Notes: generated by a model from the sequence alone, not told the origin. Numbered from the stretch's first letter, positions 1-8,670 are shown. The stretch is DNA of 33,112 nucleotides from Verrucomicrobiota bacterium (GCA_037139415.1 JBAXGN010000080.1:1-33112), one strand, 5' to 3'. Numbers and translations: made by a program.

Positions 1-273
1 GGCCATTAAGGCGGGCCGGCTGGTGGAACCCATTAAAAAAAAGTGAACCGCTGGCGAGGCATTACCTCCGGAACACCGTCCAATTAACCCAATGCATCCT
101 GAAAGGATGCCAGAAACCGTGCCCGATAAGGTCCCATGCCCATGGGCGACATCGTTTTGCAGTTGACCGATGGGGGCGTTTTAGGGATGGTAGTGCCATG
201 ATAACAAACTGGCACCCGAAAACAATGAACGGGAAAGGCGTTCAAGAATACTGTTCGGGCTTGCACTAAAAGC
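1..273. other. Left-end stretch with no supported gene
   Basis: No start codon, ribosome binding site and recognisable protein occur together here. One plus frame is open from about 3 to 269, but its translation is rich in Arg, His and Cys and resembles nothing I know. The minus-strand open frames crossing this stretch also look random. It could hold the end of a decayed gene cut by the window edge. Confidence 0.4.
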
Positions 274-627
274 ATGCGAAAGAAATTGACCATTTCGTCG
301 GTTATCGTCGTGGGCATTGCTGTCGTCTTGTTTGCCTGGCTGCGACCAGCATACAAAGACGCTCGCACGAACCAATGCATCAATTATCTGCGGCAGATTG
401 ATGCCGCCAAGCACCAGTGGGCGCATGAGAATCATAAGTCGGCAGGCGAGGTCGTGACGTGGAGTGATTTGGTGGGGCCGCAGAAATCTATGCCGACGAT
501 GGTTGAATGTCCATCGGGCGGCACTTACACCCTAGGCAGGGTCGATGAGGGGCCGAGTTGTTCCGTTCCGGAGCATAGACCGCCCGAACTAAACGCTCCA
601 GCGAATGGCGCTTCGCGCCATCGCTGA
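274..627 (+). CDS. Small pseudopilin-like membrane-anchored protein
   Basis: A 117-residue protein with a positively charged start (MRKK) and one hydrophobic segment at about residues 5-23, followed by a soluble domain. The soluble part has the pattern NQCINYLRQIDAAKHQW at about 33-49, a TWSDLVGP block near 62-69 and a CPSGGTYTLG block near 79-88, with cysteines at 35, 79 and 96. This layout matches small type II secretion/type IV pseudopilin-like proteins common in Verrucomicrobia and Planctomycetes, from memory of the family. The usual prepilin peptidase site (Gly-Phe-Thr-Leu-x-Glu) is missing, so the N-terminus probably stays as a plain membrane anchor. The tail beyond residue 100 is low in pattern. 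It stands alone, with no secretion genes nearby. The family call is moderate and the function is unknown. Confidence 0.6.
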   Translation: MRKKLTISSVIVVGIAVVLFAWLRPAYKDARTNQCINYLRQIDAAKHQWAHENHKSAGEVVTWSDLVGPQKSMPTMVECPSGGTYTLGRVDEGPSCSVPEHRPPELNAPANGASRHR

Positions 628-897
628 GTTTGGATCATTAGCCCATACCAACGCCTCAAGGATTGTTCTTAAAGCCATTCCCCCAACCTCTCTGGCACCT
701 GCTCCGGGGTGCATTCGTCTTTTCTCCGCGTTTCCGGTGGTCGCGCCCCGTGCCCCTCGCGACCGGACCGGCTACACTCTGTCAATCCTCTCGGATTGAG
801 GGAATCCAATCCATCATCCCGCATGGGATGAAAAAAATCTCTTAAAACCGGCAATTAAAGCGGCTATAGGCATTCGTATGCTTGGAAAGGTAATATT
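628..897. other. Intergenic stretch with a short perfect inverted repeat
   Basis: No gene is supported. At 815-830 there is a perfect 6-bp inverted repeat (CATCCC, loop GCAT, GGGATG) followed directly by seven A residues. Read on the plus strand it lacks the U tract of an intrinsic terminator. The leader of the next gene contains GGAAAGG shortly before its ATG, a plausible ribosome binding site. Short open frames here (605-799, 663-845) have no family likeness. Confidence 0.35.
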
Positions 898-1305
898 ATG
901 AGTACATTTGATCCAAATATCCCGGCGGACGATGCCATTGCTTATGCCGCCGATCTGCGCAGACAACTCAACGCCCTCAAGGCCCTGCATGACGCCCAGA
1001 GCGCCCTCATTAGCGCACTGGCCGCGCAAATCGCCGCCATCCCCGCCGGACCGCCCGGACCGCAAGGCATTCCCGGCAATGACGGCCAGCCCGGCCAACA
1101 AGGCCCAATGGGCGAGATCAGCGCGCAGAATCTGGCCGACGCCCTGAACAACCTCAGCGCGGCCATCCTGGCCAACAGCAGCGCCAACAGCAACAGCGTG
1201 GCCACGATGGACTGGACCGTGAGCGATCCGCCCACGCAATGGGAGGTGGGCACGATCTTGAATACGATCAATGCCCTGATCCTGGCCTTGCGCCGGTCGG
1301 CCTAG
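898..1305 (+). CDS. Short coiled-coil/collagen-like repeat protein
   Basis: A 135-residue protein. Residues about 10-49 form an Ala/Leu-rich amphipathic helix likely to be a coiled coil. They are followed by about seven uninterrupted Gly-X-Y triplets at residues 51-72 (GPPGPQGIPG and onward), the signature of a collagen-like triple helix. The C-terminal half contains a second helical Ala/Asn/Ser-rich part and ends in a hydrophobic helix (about 120-133). There is no signal peptide. Bacterial collagen-like segments usually occur in trimeric surface or phage tail-fibre proteins, and a helix-collagen-helix order fits a small trimer. No phage or surface-anchor genes are adjacent, so the role is unknown. 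Start ATG 898 is preceded by a purine-rich GGAAAGG. Confidence 0.65.
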   Translation: MSTFDPNIPADDAIAYAADLRRQLNALKALHDAQSALISALAAQIAAIPAGPPGPQGIPGNDGQPGQQGPMGEISAQNLADALNNLSAAILANSSANSNSVATMDWTVSDPPTQWEVGTILNTINALILALRRSA

Positions 1306-1401
1306 TGACGGAGGAAGCGGTTGCCCGTAGCCGTCGAGGTAAGGAGACGGATTGCTTGCGCGCCGCGAAAAATCATTCCCTTGCTGGGAAATGAGGGTAT
1401 A

Positions 1402-1794
1402 GTGGCTGCAAATGAAGATTGTTCACGAATGCTGCTAAGCGCCATTGCAGGTATGATCACTACATTCACAGTCTGTTCATGGTTGCTCGTCGGACTCGGT
1501 GTTGGGATGACTATTTGGTTGTACCCGAATCCCATCGCGTTTGTTCCATACGTCCTGCTTGCTGTAGCCATTAGGTCCGCGCGTCGTCTTGGGACGCGAG
1601 CAGTGGTCCTCGTGCTTACGCTGGCTTCAGTGTGCATCGGTTTTTGGTATTTCTGGGATGCCGCATTTATTCGCCTTTCCACCATGAACTTCATCCCATT
1701 TCAGGTTGCGATTGGCGAATCATTGGTTGCAGGGGGCGCGTTAATTGTAGTTTGGCGCGCTGAGAGAATGACACATGAAACCGGTGATGAATAA
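1402..1794 (+). CDS. Small multi-pass membrane protein, function unknown
   Basis: Unrecognised protein of about 130 residues with three to four hydrophobic segments, ending in the soluble tail RAERMTHETGDE. I chose GTG at 1402 because a GAGGG motif lies 4 nt upstream. ATG at 1429 and TTG at 1321 are in-frame alternatives, and the residues before 1402 look like untranslated leader. The tail and the spacing of the helices give no family clue. It stands alone between the collagen-like gene and a decayed minus-strand fragment. The reading is supported mainly by the long run of plausible transmembrane residues. Confidence 0.45.
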   Translation: MAANEDCSRMLLSAIAGMITTFTVCSWLLVGLGVGMTIWLYPNPIAFVPYVLLAVAIRSARRLGTRAVVLVLTLASVCIGFWYFWDAAFIRLSTMNFIPFQVAIGESLVAGGALIVVWRAERMTHETGDE

Positions 1795-1802
1795 CCATTC
1801 GG

Positions 1803-1955
1803 CTACAGGCACGCAGGGACCGCGTCCACGAGCCTTTTCGCATTGACCCGAGGGGCCTTTTGTTCCTGGAGGTCCGCCGGGTAGCGGCCTTCCATGGCGT
1901 AGAATTGCTGCACGTTCTGCCGGAGCGCGACTTCTTCGGCGTTGGCGCGGCGTGC
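1803..1955 (-). pseudogene. Remnant of a pseudopilin-like gene
   Basis: Reading the minus strand from 1955 to the stop at 1803 gives about 50 residues containing NVQQFYAMEGRYPADLQE. In Verrucomicrobia and Planctomycetes this pattern (ALRQN.QQFYA.EGRYP.DL.EL) sits in the soluble part of small pseudopilin-like proteins, from memory of the family. Here the match starts without a membrane segment, and right after DLQE it turns into unrelated sequence and stops. No credible start codon with a hydrophobic helix is found upstream. I read it as a truncated, probably frameshifted remnant. The open frame continues far upstream through lysA on the opposite strand, which is not meaningful. Confidence 0.4.
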
Positions 1956-2099
1956 GGATGGTGGCGCGGGGTTCTTTCGGTGAAGCGAGGTTCGGGGAAG
2001 TCCCAGCTTGGCCGAACCCCGATTCCGTTCTTGGCTTGGTTCAGATTTCGCGTCGTTTTTAATTCCATTTTGGCTGGGACTTTGGCATAACCTCGCGCC

Positions 2100-3398
2100 A
2101 TGCATGATTTTAATTATGTTGGGAATGAGTTGTACTGCGAAGCCGTGCCGGTGAAAACGCTGGTCAAACAGCACGGCACGCCGCTGTATATTTACTCCCA
2201 GCACACCATCGAAGCGCATTTCGGCAAGCTGCACACGGCGTTGGCATCGCTGGATCACCTGATTTGCTTTGCCATGAAAGCGAACTCCAATCAGGCCATC
2301 CTGCGCACTTTGGCCAAGGCCGGCAGCGGGTTTGACATTGTCAGCGGGGGCGAGTTGCAACGGGCCATGGCGGCGGGGGGTGATCCGGGCAAATGCGTGT
2401 TTGCCGGCGTCGGGAAAACCGAGGGCGAGATTGAATTTGCCATCCGCCAGGGCATTTACTGCTTCAATGTGGAAAGCGAGCCGGAATTGATTCGGATCAA
2501 CCGGGTCGCCGCCCGCTTGCGGAAGGTGGCGCCGGTGGCGGTGCGGGTGAACCCCAACGTGGACGCCCATACCCATGCCAAAATCACGACGGGCACTTAC
2601 GAAAACAAATTTGGGATTGCGATTGAAACCATCGAAGGCGTTTATGCGCGGGCCAGCCGGCTGAAGCATTTGCGGTTGCGCGGGCTGCAAATGCACATCG
2701 GATCGCAATTGACGGAGACCACGCCGTTTGCCGAGGCGGTTAAAAAAGTTGCGCCGTTGGTGGCGCGGCTGGCGGCTAAATATCAATTCGAGTTCTTCAG
2801 CATTGGGGGCGGGTTGGGCATTGTGTATCGTTCCGCTTTGGCCAGCGGCAAGGCCGCCTGGTGGCGCGGGCCGGAGGGGCGGGGCATTTTGACGCCGGCG
2901 AACTATGCGGAGGCCGTGGTGCCGTTGCTTAAACCGTTGGGGCTGCGGATACTGATTGAGCCGGGTCGTTTTATCGTCGGCAATGCCGGCATCCTCGTTA
3001 CGCGGGTGGAGTATTTGAAACAAACCGGGAAGAAGAATTTTGTGATTGTGGATGCGGCCATGAATGACCTGATCCGTCCGGCGTTCTATGATTCGTATCA
3101 TGAGATCGTGCCGACCGCCAAAAGGCGCGGCGCACTCGTCCAGAGCGACGTGGTGGGGCCAATCTGTGAATCCGGCGATTATTTTTGTAAAGATCGTCCG
3201 TTGCCCAAGGTCGGGGAGGGGGATTATCTGGCCCTGTTGAGTGCTGGCGCCTATGGTTCTGTGATGGGGTCCAACTATAACACCCGGGCCTTGCCGGTCG
3301 AGGTGCTGGTGAATGGCGAACAATCGGCAGTCGTCCGCCAGCGTCAACCGGTGGACAAAATTTGGGAACTGGAGAAGGTGCCGGATTGGCTGAAGTGA
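2100..3398 (+). CDS. lysA: Diaminopimelate decarboxylase
   Basis: A 432-residue fold-type III PLP enzyme that decarboxylates meso-diaminopimelate to L-lysine, the last step of lysine synthesis in the cytoplasm. Visible marks are the PLP lysine K60 in FAMKANSN, HIGSQ at 199-203, the phosphate-binding GGGLG at 236-240, EPGR at 287-290, the second-subunit active-site motif CESGD at 356-360 and YGSVMGSNYN from 385. Length fits the family (about 415-430). A short extra segment at about 243-265 (Ala/Gly/Trp-rich) lies after the glycine loop, where many LysA proteins are shorter. ATG 2100 gives the normal N-terminus; no good Shine-Dalgarno is visible. A CHAD-domain gene follows 18 nt downstream on the same strand and is probably co-transcribed. 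Confidence 0.95.
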   Translation: MHDFNYVGNELYCEAVPVKTLVKQHGTPLYIYSQHTIEAHFGKLHTALASLDHLICFAMKANSNQAILRTLAKAGSGFDIVSGGELQRAMAAGGDPGKCVFAGVGKTEGEIEFAIRQGIYCFNVESEPELIRINRVAARLRKVAPVAVRVNPNVDAHTHAKITTGTYENKFGIAIETIEGVYARASRLKHLRLRGLQMHIGSQLTETTPFAEAVKKVAPLVARLAAKYQFEFFSIGGGLGIVYRSALASGKAAWWRGPEGRGILTPANYAEAVVPLLKPLGLRILIEPGRFIVGNAGILVTRVEYLKQTGKKNFVIVDAAMNDLIRPAFYDSYHEIVPTAKRRGALVQSDVVGPICESGDYFCKDRPLPKVGEGDYLALLSAGAYGSVMGSNYNTRALPVEVLVNGEQSAVVRQRQPVDKIWELEKVPDWLK

Positions 3399-3416
3399 CG
3401 CGCGAATTGTGGCGGT

Positions 3417-4232
3417 GTGGTCGAACGTGCAACCGTGAAACCGAAACTCGACATCAAGCGGTATGCCAAGCGGCTCAAGCAACTCCAGTTGGCCTTGGCC
3501 GCCGCCGGGAGAGTCGGTTGCCGCCGGGGGACGTGCGAGAGCATTCATCGGCTGCGTGTGATTTTGCGGCGGGTGCGGCTGTATTTGCGCCTGGGCCGCT
3601 TTCTGTTCAAGGGTGATGACGTAAAGAATTTTAACCGCTGGTCCAAGCACACCTCGGATGTGTTGGGGCCGGTGCGTGATCGGGATATGGCGCTGGCATG
3701 GTTGAGAGAGCATCCGGTGGCGCAAGGTCTGACGCTACGCGTCCAAGCGCAACGCCGCCAGTCATGGGAAGCCGCCCGCAAACGGCTGAAAGACATGCCC
3801 GCATTTCCCACCGTCAAAAACTGGAAACACGGTGATCAATCAAAAGCCGGGAAAAAGTTGTCCAAGCGTCTTAGCCGTTCAATTCAGATGGCGCGCGAAG
3901 TGGTGATTGTCTATAAGGAGCCGTTCGATCCACATCATTCAGAAGGCTGGCATAAACTGCGTCGCGTGGTCCGGCGTTGGCGCTATCTGCATGAACTGCA
4001 ACGTTCCAAACAGGAATTAAAAACCGACGCAATTCTGTCGGCGCAACTAGCCCTTCAGGAGCAACTGGGGGAAGCGCAGAACCTCAACGCCGTATGGCTG
4101 ATGGTTCGCGCCGCCGCCCCGGAAGCGTCGGCGGGGGAAATCAAAGTGCTGCTGGAGCAAGAGCGGCAGGACTGGCTGATCAAGGCGCAGGCGGCTTTGA
4201 CGGCCTTGCAGCGGCAGACGCAAATTGACTGA
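3417..4232 (+). CDS. CHAD domain protein
   Basis: A 271-residue, very basic, all-helical protein. It carries the two-fold repeated CHAD pattern: HRLRVILRRVRLYLR near residues 43-57 followed by VLGPVRDRDMALAWL, and in the second half HKLRRVVRRWRYLHE. The conserved His, Arg and Lys of these helices bind inorganic polyphosphate in characterised CHAD proteins. No CYTH triphosphatase domain is fused and none is encoded nearby. The start is uncertain: GTG 3417 is the first in-frame start after lysA, and GTG 3435 is an alternative. It converges with comEC, with a gap of only 10 bp. A role in polyphosphate binding or granule association is inferred from the family. Confidence 0.85.
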   Translation: MVERATVKPKLDIKRYAKRLKQLQLALAAAGRVGCRRGTCESIHRLRVILRRVRLYLRLGRFLFKGDDVKNFNRWSKHTSDVLGPVRDRDMALAWLREHPVAQGLTLRVQAQRRQSWEAARKRLKDMPAFPTVKNWKHGDQSKAGKKLSKRLSRSIQMAREVVIVYKEPFDPHHSEGWHKLRRVVRRWRYLHELQRSKQELKTDAILSAQLALQEQLGEAQNLNAVWLMVRAAAPEASAGEIKVLLEQERQDWLIKAQAALTALQRQTQID

Positions 4233-4233
4233 G

Positions 4234-4263
4234 AGCGGCACGCTATTTTCCAGCGGTGCCGCT
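4234..4263. terminator. Hairpin between convergent CHAD and comEC genes
   Basis: An 8-bp perfect inverted repeat (AGCGGCAC at 4234-4241, GTGCCGCT at 4256-4263) sits exactly where the two convergent genes end, overlapping the last codons of comEC. The loop holds a further GCT/AGC pair. There is no T run on either side, so it is at best an atypical bidirectional terminator. Confidence 0.3.
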
Positions 4264-6690
4264 GGTTTCCAATCCCCGCATGGTGCGTACCGTCCAACCA
4301 TTTCTGGTCACCGTGATGGTGAAGGCCCCTTGCTCATGACCATAGAGGACCGGAATCCCGGTTTTGGAAAGCCGCTCGCGCAGGTTGGGACTGGCTCGTG
4401 CCGAGGCGGGAAACACGGAATCGGCCAGGAGTATGATTTTGGGCTGAATGGCATCCAATAAAGGTCCGGCCAGCGGTTCACCGTCTTCCAACATGCCGGC
4501 CACCACAATGTCCGCCTGCAAGTCGTTTGGCGGATGGCGTTCCAGCAACGCGCTTTGACCGCGCCGGCCCAGTTCAAACAGAAACAGCAGCCGGGTGCCT
4601 CCCATCTCCGCGCGCAGCACAAACGAGGAATCATCGGATCGTGAAAAGTGATCATCCGCCTCTGGGTGCATGACATGGAAGGGGCCAAACGTATCGCCAC
4701 TGATGAGTTCGTACTGGCCTGGGATGCAGGCGGCCAGGTCTTGTTTAACGCTTTGGTAGGCTTTGGAACGGAACGCCACCGGACTGGTGTACATGCGCGC
4801 CGGGAAAAAGTTCGTCGCGATGACCATCGCGCCGCCCACCTGCCGGGTGTCGCCATGGGTCAGCAGAAGGGCGGAAAGCCTGTCCCACCCGCGCGCGAAT
4901 AAGAAAGGTTTTATCATCCACTCGGCCACATCGTGTGAGCCGCAATCCATCAACATTTGGTCCCGGCCATTCCGCCCTTCATAAAATACCGCGTGACCGC
5001 TTTTGAATGGCAGCACGGTAAATCGCGCCTGAATTGACTCTGGACGGACGAGACCACCCCAGGACAGCCATAGCGCGACGAGCAGGATTGGCAAACCCGT
5101 TCGCCAGCGCCATGGGGCGTGGAATAACCAGCCGGTCAACAGTAGAACCAATAAAACGTAGAATACTGCAATGAAGGCAAGTCCGGGTTCCGTGACATAA
5201 AACCAACCACCCGGACATTCCGCCAGCCACCGGCTGATTTCCACCATGCATTTCATCAGGCCCCATCCGCTGTGGTTGAATAGCTCCGCTGCTGAGGGCA
5301 ACCAAGCAGTCAGAAACAAGGTGGCGATTCCGCACGCCAGCGCGATGCTGCTCAGGGGGACAATCACCAGATTCGCCAGCAGGCTGATTGGAGTCACAAG
5401 ATGAAAGTATTGCGCAATAATCGGCAGAGTGCCTAAAAACGCCGCCAGGGAGGTTGCCAGGCTGGTTCCGAGGTGGCGCAAGGGGGATTCCAATGCCCGC
5501 TGCCAGGCTGGTCGCAAATCGTCTGGCAACAATGGGTCGGGTTGGAAAAGTCTTTTTTGCCAGCTTTCCAGTGGCGGCATGAACAAGGCAATGCCCAGCA
5601 CGGCCAGGAATGAAAGTTGAAAACTGACTTGGAAAAGTTGTTGTGGTTGCCAGAGCACGATGATTCCGCCGGCGGCAAATAGGGAATTAAGCAAGTTGGA
5701 AGGGCGCTTCAATGAATAGCCTGCCAGCAGCACCGTGGCCATGATGGCGGAGCGGATGGCGGAAGGTTGCCAGCCGGTGACTCCGGTGTAGAACCAGATC
5801 AAGGGTATGACCAGCCAGCCACGCAACCAACGCGGCATATACATCACCTTGAATACGGCGAGGAGCATGGCTGCGATCAGCGCCACGTGCAATCCGCTGA
5901 TGGCAAAAATATGCAAGGTGCCGGTCCGCATGAAGGCATCGGATACCTCGTCGTTCAAACCCGGTTTCCAACCCAGCACCATGGCCCATTGCAAGCGCAA
6001 CGATTCATCCTCTTCCGGCAGACCCTTGCCCATGGACGTGCGCCCCCATTCGAGGAATCGTTCGGAAAACGGCAACCGGGCCAGGGCGTGATTCGTTGCC
6101 GCCAGTCGCCAGCCGTCTGGGGTACGGATGTTCAGTTGGTGATAAATCCCTTGCCAACGCAGGTAGGATTGGTAATCGAATAATCCAGGCACCGGCGGCG
6201 GGGGAGGTGGTTGCATGGTGCCTTCAATTTCCACCACTTGACCGCTGAAAAACACGGCTGGGAGTTGTCCGGTTGTTCGGGTGATTACGCGTCCGCGTGC
6301 CGGCTGCCAATCCTGGCGAAGCAGTTTGATGGCCTCCACCTCGATTTGCACGGTGGTCCGCCAGATGTCCTCCGGGTCATGCGGAATGGCTTTCATGGAC
6401 GGCATTTCCAGCAGGGTACCGCGCACGGTTACCGGTTCGATATGAGTTCCGACCAAGGCGCGCAAATCCTCCGGATGCCACACGGATTCACGCCAGGTCA
6501 GGTTGCTCCAACCAAAGAATACGGCGCTGGCCCACAGCAACCACGTCCGGCGATTTGGCAAATAGACCGCCGCCATGACGCACAGGCTGGCCACCGTCAA
6601 TGGCCAGGCGACCAGGATGGTCGCGTAGCGTGCGACCAGAATCCCGACGGCGAAACAACTCGCCGGCACGATGAGCGGATATTTGATCAA
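4243..6690 (-). CDS. comEC: ComEC/Rec2-family DNA uptake channel
   Basis: An 815-residue inner-membrane protein of the family that carries transforming single-stranded DNA into the cytoplasm. The order is: N-terminal hydrophobic segments (about 5-60); the soluble DUF4131/OB-like part (about 85-195); the Competence domain beginning at TGTLHIFAISGLHVALIA (256-273) with many helices to about 545; then a C-terminal metallo-beta-lactamase-like domain (about 555-800). In that last domain the usual HxHxDH metal motif is replaced by THGDTRQVGG (HGD at 612-614), so only part of the ligand set remains. Nuclease function of this domain is therefore doubtful. The gene is last in a long co-directional minus-strand run, 72 bp after the chain-length-factor gene, so it may have its own promoter. 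No other competence genes are present. Confidence 0.9.
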   Translation of the reverse strand: MIKYPLIVPASCFAVGILVARYATILVAWPLTVASLCVMAAVYLPNRRTWLLWASAVFFGWSNLTWRESVWHPEDLRALVGTHIEPVTVRGTLLEMPSMKAIPHDPEDIWRTTVQIEVEAIKLLRQDWQPARGRVITRTTGQLPAVFFSGQVVEIEGTMQPPPPPPVPGLFDYQSYLRWQGIYHQLNIRTPDGWRLAATNHALARLPFSERFLEWGRTSMGKGLPEEDESLRLQWAMVLGWKPGLNDEVSDAFMRTGTLHIFAISGLHVALIAAMLLAVFKVMYMPRWLRGWLVIPLIWFYTGVTGWQPSAIRSAIMATVLLAGYSLKRPSNLLNSLFAAGGIIVLWQPQQLFQVSFQLSFLAVLGIALFMPPLESWQKRLFQPDPLLPDDLRPAWQRALESPLRHLGTSLATSLAAFLGTLPIIAQYFHLVTPISLLANLVIVPLSSIALACGIATLFLTAWLPSAAELFNHSGWGLMKCMVEISRWLAECPGGWFYVTEPGLAFIAVFYVLLVLLLTGWLFHAPWRWRTGLPILLVALWLSWGGLVRPESIQARFTVLPFKSGHAVFYEGRNGRDQMLMDCGSHDVAEWMIKPFLFARGWDRLSALLLTHGDTRQVGGAMVIATNFFPARMYTSPVAFRSKAYQSVKQDLAACIPGQYELISGDTFGPFHVMHPEADDHFSRSDDSSFVLRAEMGGTRLLFLFELGRRGQSALLERHPPNDLQADIVVAGMLEDGEPLAGPLLDAIQPKIILLADSVFPASARASPNLRERLSKTGIPVLYGHEQGAFTITVTRNGWTVRTMRGLETSGTAGK

Positions 6691-6762
6691 GCGATTATGG
6701 ACTTGGAACGATTCACCGATGGTCGCTGGTCGTGGTTTTAATCCCCATCCTCGTGTCAGGAC

Positions 6763-7452
6763 TCAACTTGGTTTGCCGCCGCACAATTCACGGCAAAGTT
6801 GGCGCAAATTGAGGCCGGACAACGGATACTCCCTGGCCTCGCCACGTGGTTTCCCCAAGAGGAGCGCACCGGCGCGCCAATCGCCCGGTCGCAGTCCACC
6901 CGGCAACGGAACCGTCGCGGCCAGCGTTTGATCCACGGCTTCGCACTGGAGGCAGAGACAGGCTTCGGCGTCATTTTGGGTCAGCCAGGTCACGGCTTCC
7001 CGCAGCACCGATTCCTGGGCGGGACTTTCGGAGATCAGGCATAACACCGGGCCTTTCAAGCGGTAGCGGATGCACAGTTCGCCGATGACCGTGCTGGGCA
7101 GCGTGTACGTGAACAAGGTGGGTTTTGGGGTTTGCAAAAAACGCACATCCGTCGCCAGGGAACCGGCGCAGGTTTCCACACAAACCCCGACGCGCTCGCG
7201 ACGGGCGGAATCCCATCCTTCGAGGCCACTTTCCAGAAGTTCCGCAGCCATGAGTCCCAGGCGGCACATCAGATCCATGCGCGCAATGCGTGAGGAGTCC
7301 GAGGGAAAAAACCAGGACCAATGCAGTTCGGTCAGGTCGCCCCGTTCAAATGAGGCGGCTAACTTCGCCGGCCAGGGACGCAGGCCGACTTGATCGTTGC
7401 CATGTCCTTCAGGCCCCAGGTAACTTGCGGCAAGGATGACAGGAGAATTCAT
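6763..7452 (-). CDS. Beta-ketoacyl synthase chain-length-factor-like protein
   Basis: A 229-residue protein resembling the stand-alone N-terminal ketosynthase-like family (Pfam Ketoacyl-synt_2, often named chain length factor in aryl polyene and related loci). The best match is the block KPTLFTYTLPSTVIGELCIRYRLKGPVLCL at about 109-138, which follows the family pattern of Phe-x-Tyr-Thr-x-x-x-x-x-x-Gly-Glu-x-x-Ile ... Gly-Pro. No catalytic Cys-His-His set is present, as expected for a non-condensing partner. It lies 12 nt downstream of a complete ketoacyl synthase, so a KS-CLF heterodimer is likely. Such pairs set acyl or polyene chain length. The product of this locus is unknown. Confidence 0.7.
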   Translation of the reverse strand: MNSPVILAASYLGPEGHGNDQVGLRPWPAKLAASFERGDLTELHWSWFFPSDSSRIARMDLMCRLGLMAAELLESGLEGWDSARRERVGVCVETCAGSLATDVRFLQTPKPTLFTYTLPSTVIGELCIRYRLKGPVLCLISESPAQESVLREAVTWLTQNDAEACLCLQCEAVDQTLAATVPLPGGLRPGDWRAGALLLGKPRGEAREYPLSGLNLRQLCRELCGGKPS

Positions 7453-7464
7453 GACGATTCCAGG

Positions 7465-8670
7465 TTAGGCGAGTGCTTTGGCGGTCAGGTTTTGCGGTTG
7501 CTCTAATACGAGCGCCGCGTTTGTGCCGCCAAAACCACAGTTAATTTTAAGGGCGTACCGCACGCGTGTGCCGTGTTGCGGCTGGCTCAGCAAGGAAGCC
7601 GGCGCGGCGGGATCGCGTTCGCGCAAGCGGGGGGTGCCCGGTAAAAGCCGGGTACGCAGGGCAATCAGGCAGACAATTGTTTCGATAATTCCGGCAGCGC
7701 CAAGGCAATGACCGAGCATCCCTTTGCTGGAACTGAACGGCGGTACGTTCTCCCCGAAAACTGTGCGCATGGCCAGGGACTCCATGGCGTCGTTATACGG
7801 GGTGCCGGTCCCGTGGGCGTTCAGGTAATCAATCGCATCTGGTGCAATTGCGGCACGGGCAAGCGCGCGTGTCATTGCGAGCGCCAACCCTGCGCCGTCA
7901 CGCGATGGTCCCGTCAGATGGTTGGCATCATTGCTGACTCCCCAACCAAGAATGCGCGGGGCAGGGGATGCCAGTAAATCTTCCCGGACCAAGAGCAAGG
8001 CCCCCGCGCCCTCTCCCAGGCTGAGGCCCATACGCCCGGCATCAAACGGATGGCAGCCATCTGGTTCAAGCGATTTGAGCGTGGAGAATCCAGCCAGCAC
8101 AAAGTGGGAGATCAAATCCACGCCCACGACTGCGACTACGTCGGCTTGCTCTCGTTGGATAAGCGTCGCCCCTTGCTGGATCGCCAGCAGGCCGGAAATG
8201 CAGGCGGCGGAAACGCACTGCACCGGACCGGCGATGGACCATTCCGCCGCCAAATCCGCCGCTAATAAAGCGGGATGCCAATGACGCTCCGCGAGCGGGG
8301 AACCGGCGGTGTGGTTGAGTTTGCGTTCCAACGCCTCAATATCCGCCTTGGTCGTGGAGAGCACCAAGCCGCGGCGGGTTGGGTTGATGGATTCAAAGAA
8401 CGGGAGCGCCTCAAGGCAGGCTTGGCGCAAGGCATCCAAGGATAACAAAAAGGCACGGGCATCGGCGTATGCCGGACTTGTCGAGCGCAGCGTCTCAAGA
8501 ACACTTTCCGGCACCCATCCGCCGACTGCCGATTGATAACCCCGGTGTGCCATGCGCTCATTATGCCGCAGCCCACTGGCATTGGCAGTGATGGCAAGTT
8601 CCAGTCCGGCAATCCCGGTGCCCAAAGCCGAGACAACCCCGCAGCCGGCGATGGCAACCGGAGAACTCAC
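7465..8670 (-). CDS. Beta-ketoacyl-[ACP] synthase (KAS II/FabF-like)
   Basis: A 401-residue condensing enzyme of the thiolase fold that extends acyl-ACP with malonyl-ACP. Counting from the GTG at 8670, the active-site Cys is C157 (in VSAACISG), the first His H286 (NAHGTGTP), the lysine K316 and the second His H321 (SSSKGMLGHCLGAAG). The triad is therefore complete and the enzyme should be active. I chose GTG 8670 because it forms a GTGA overlap with the thioesterase stop; ATG 8697 would add nine residues of poor likeness. It is followed by the chain-length-factor protein. The surroundings (thioesterase, CLF, prenyl synthase) point to a specialised lipid pathway rather than housekeeping fatty acid synthesis, where fabF usually follows acpP. 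Confidence 0.88.
   Translation of the reverse strand: MSSPVAIAGCGVVSALGTGIAGLELAITANASGLRHNERMAHRGYQSAVGGWVPESVLETLRSTSPAYADARAFLLSLDALRQACLEALPFFESINPTRRGLVLSTTKADIEALERKLNHTAGSPLAERHWHPALLAADLAAEWSIAGPVQCVSAACISGLLAIQQGATLIQREQADVVAVVGVDLISHFVLAGFSTLKSLEPDGCHPFDAGRMGLSLGEGAGALLLVREDLLASPAPRILGWGVSNDANHLTGPSRDGAGLALAMTRALARAAIAPDAIDYLNAHGTGTPYNDAMESLAMRTVFGENVPPFSSSKGMLGHCLGAAGIIETIVCLIALRTRLLPGTPRLRERDPAAPASLLSQPQHGTRVRYALKINCGFGGTNAALVLEQPQNLTAKALA

Noticed and set aside
605-845. Short open frames between the pseudopilin-like and collagen-like genes
   Set aside because: Overlapping on both strands, with no conserved pattern and no start signals.
1803-3725. 640-codon minus-strand open frame across lysA
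   Set aside because: Antisense to a complete LysA; only its last 50 codons, outside lysA, look like a protein remnant.
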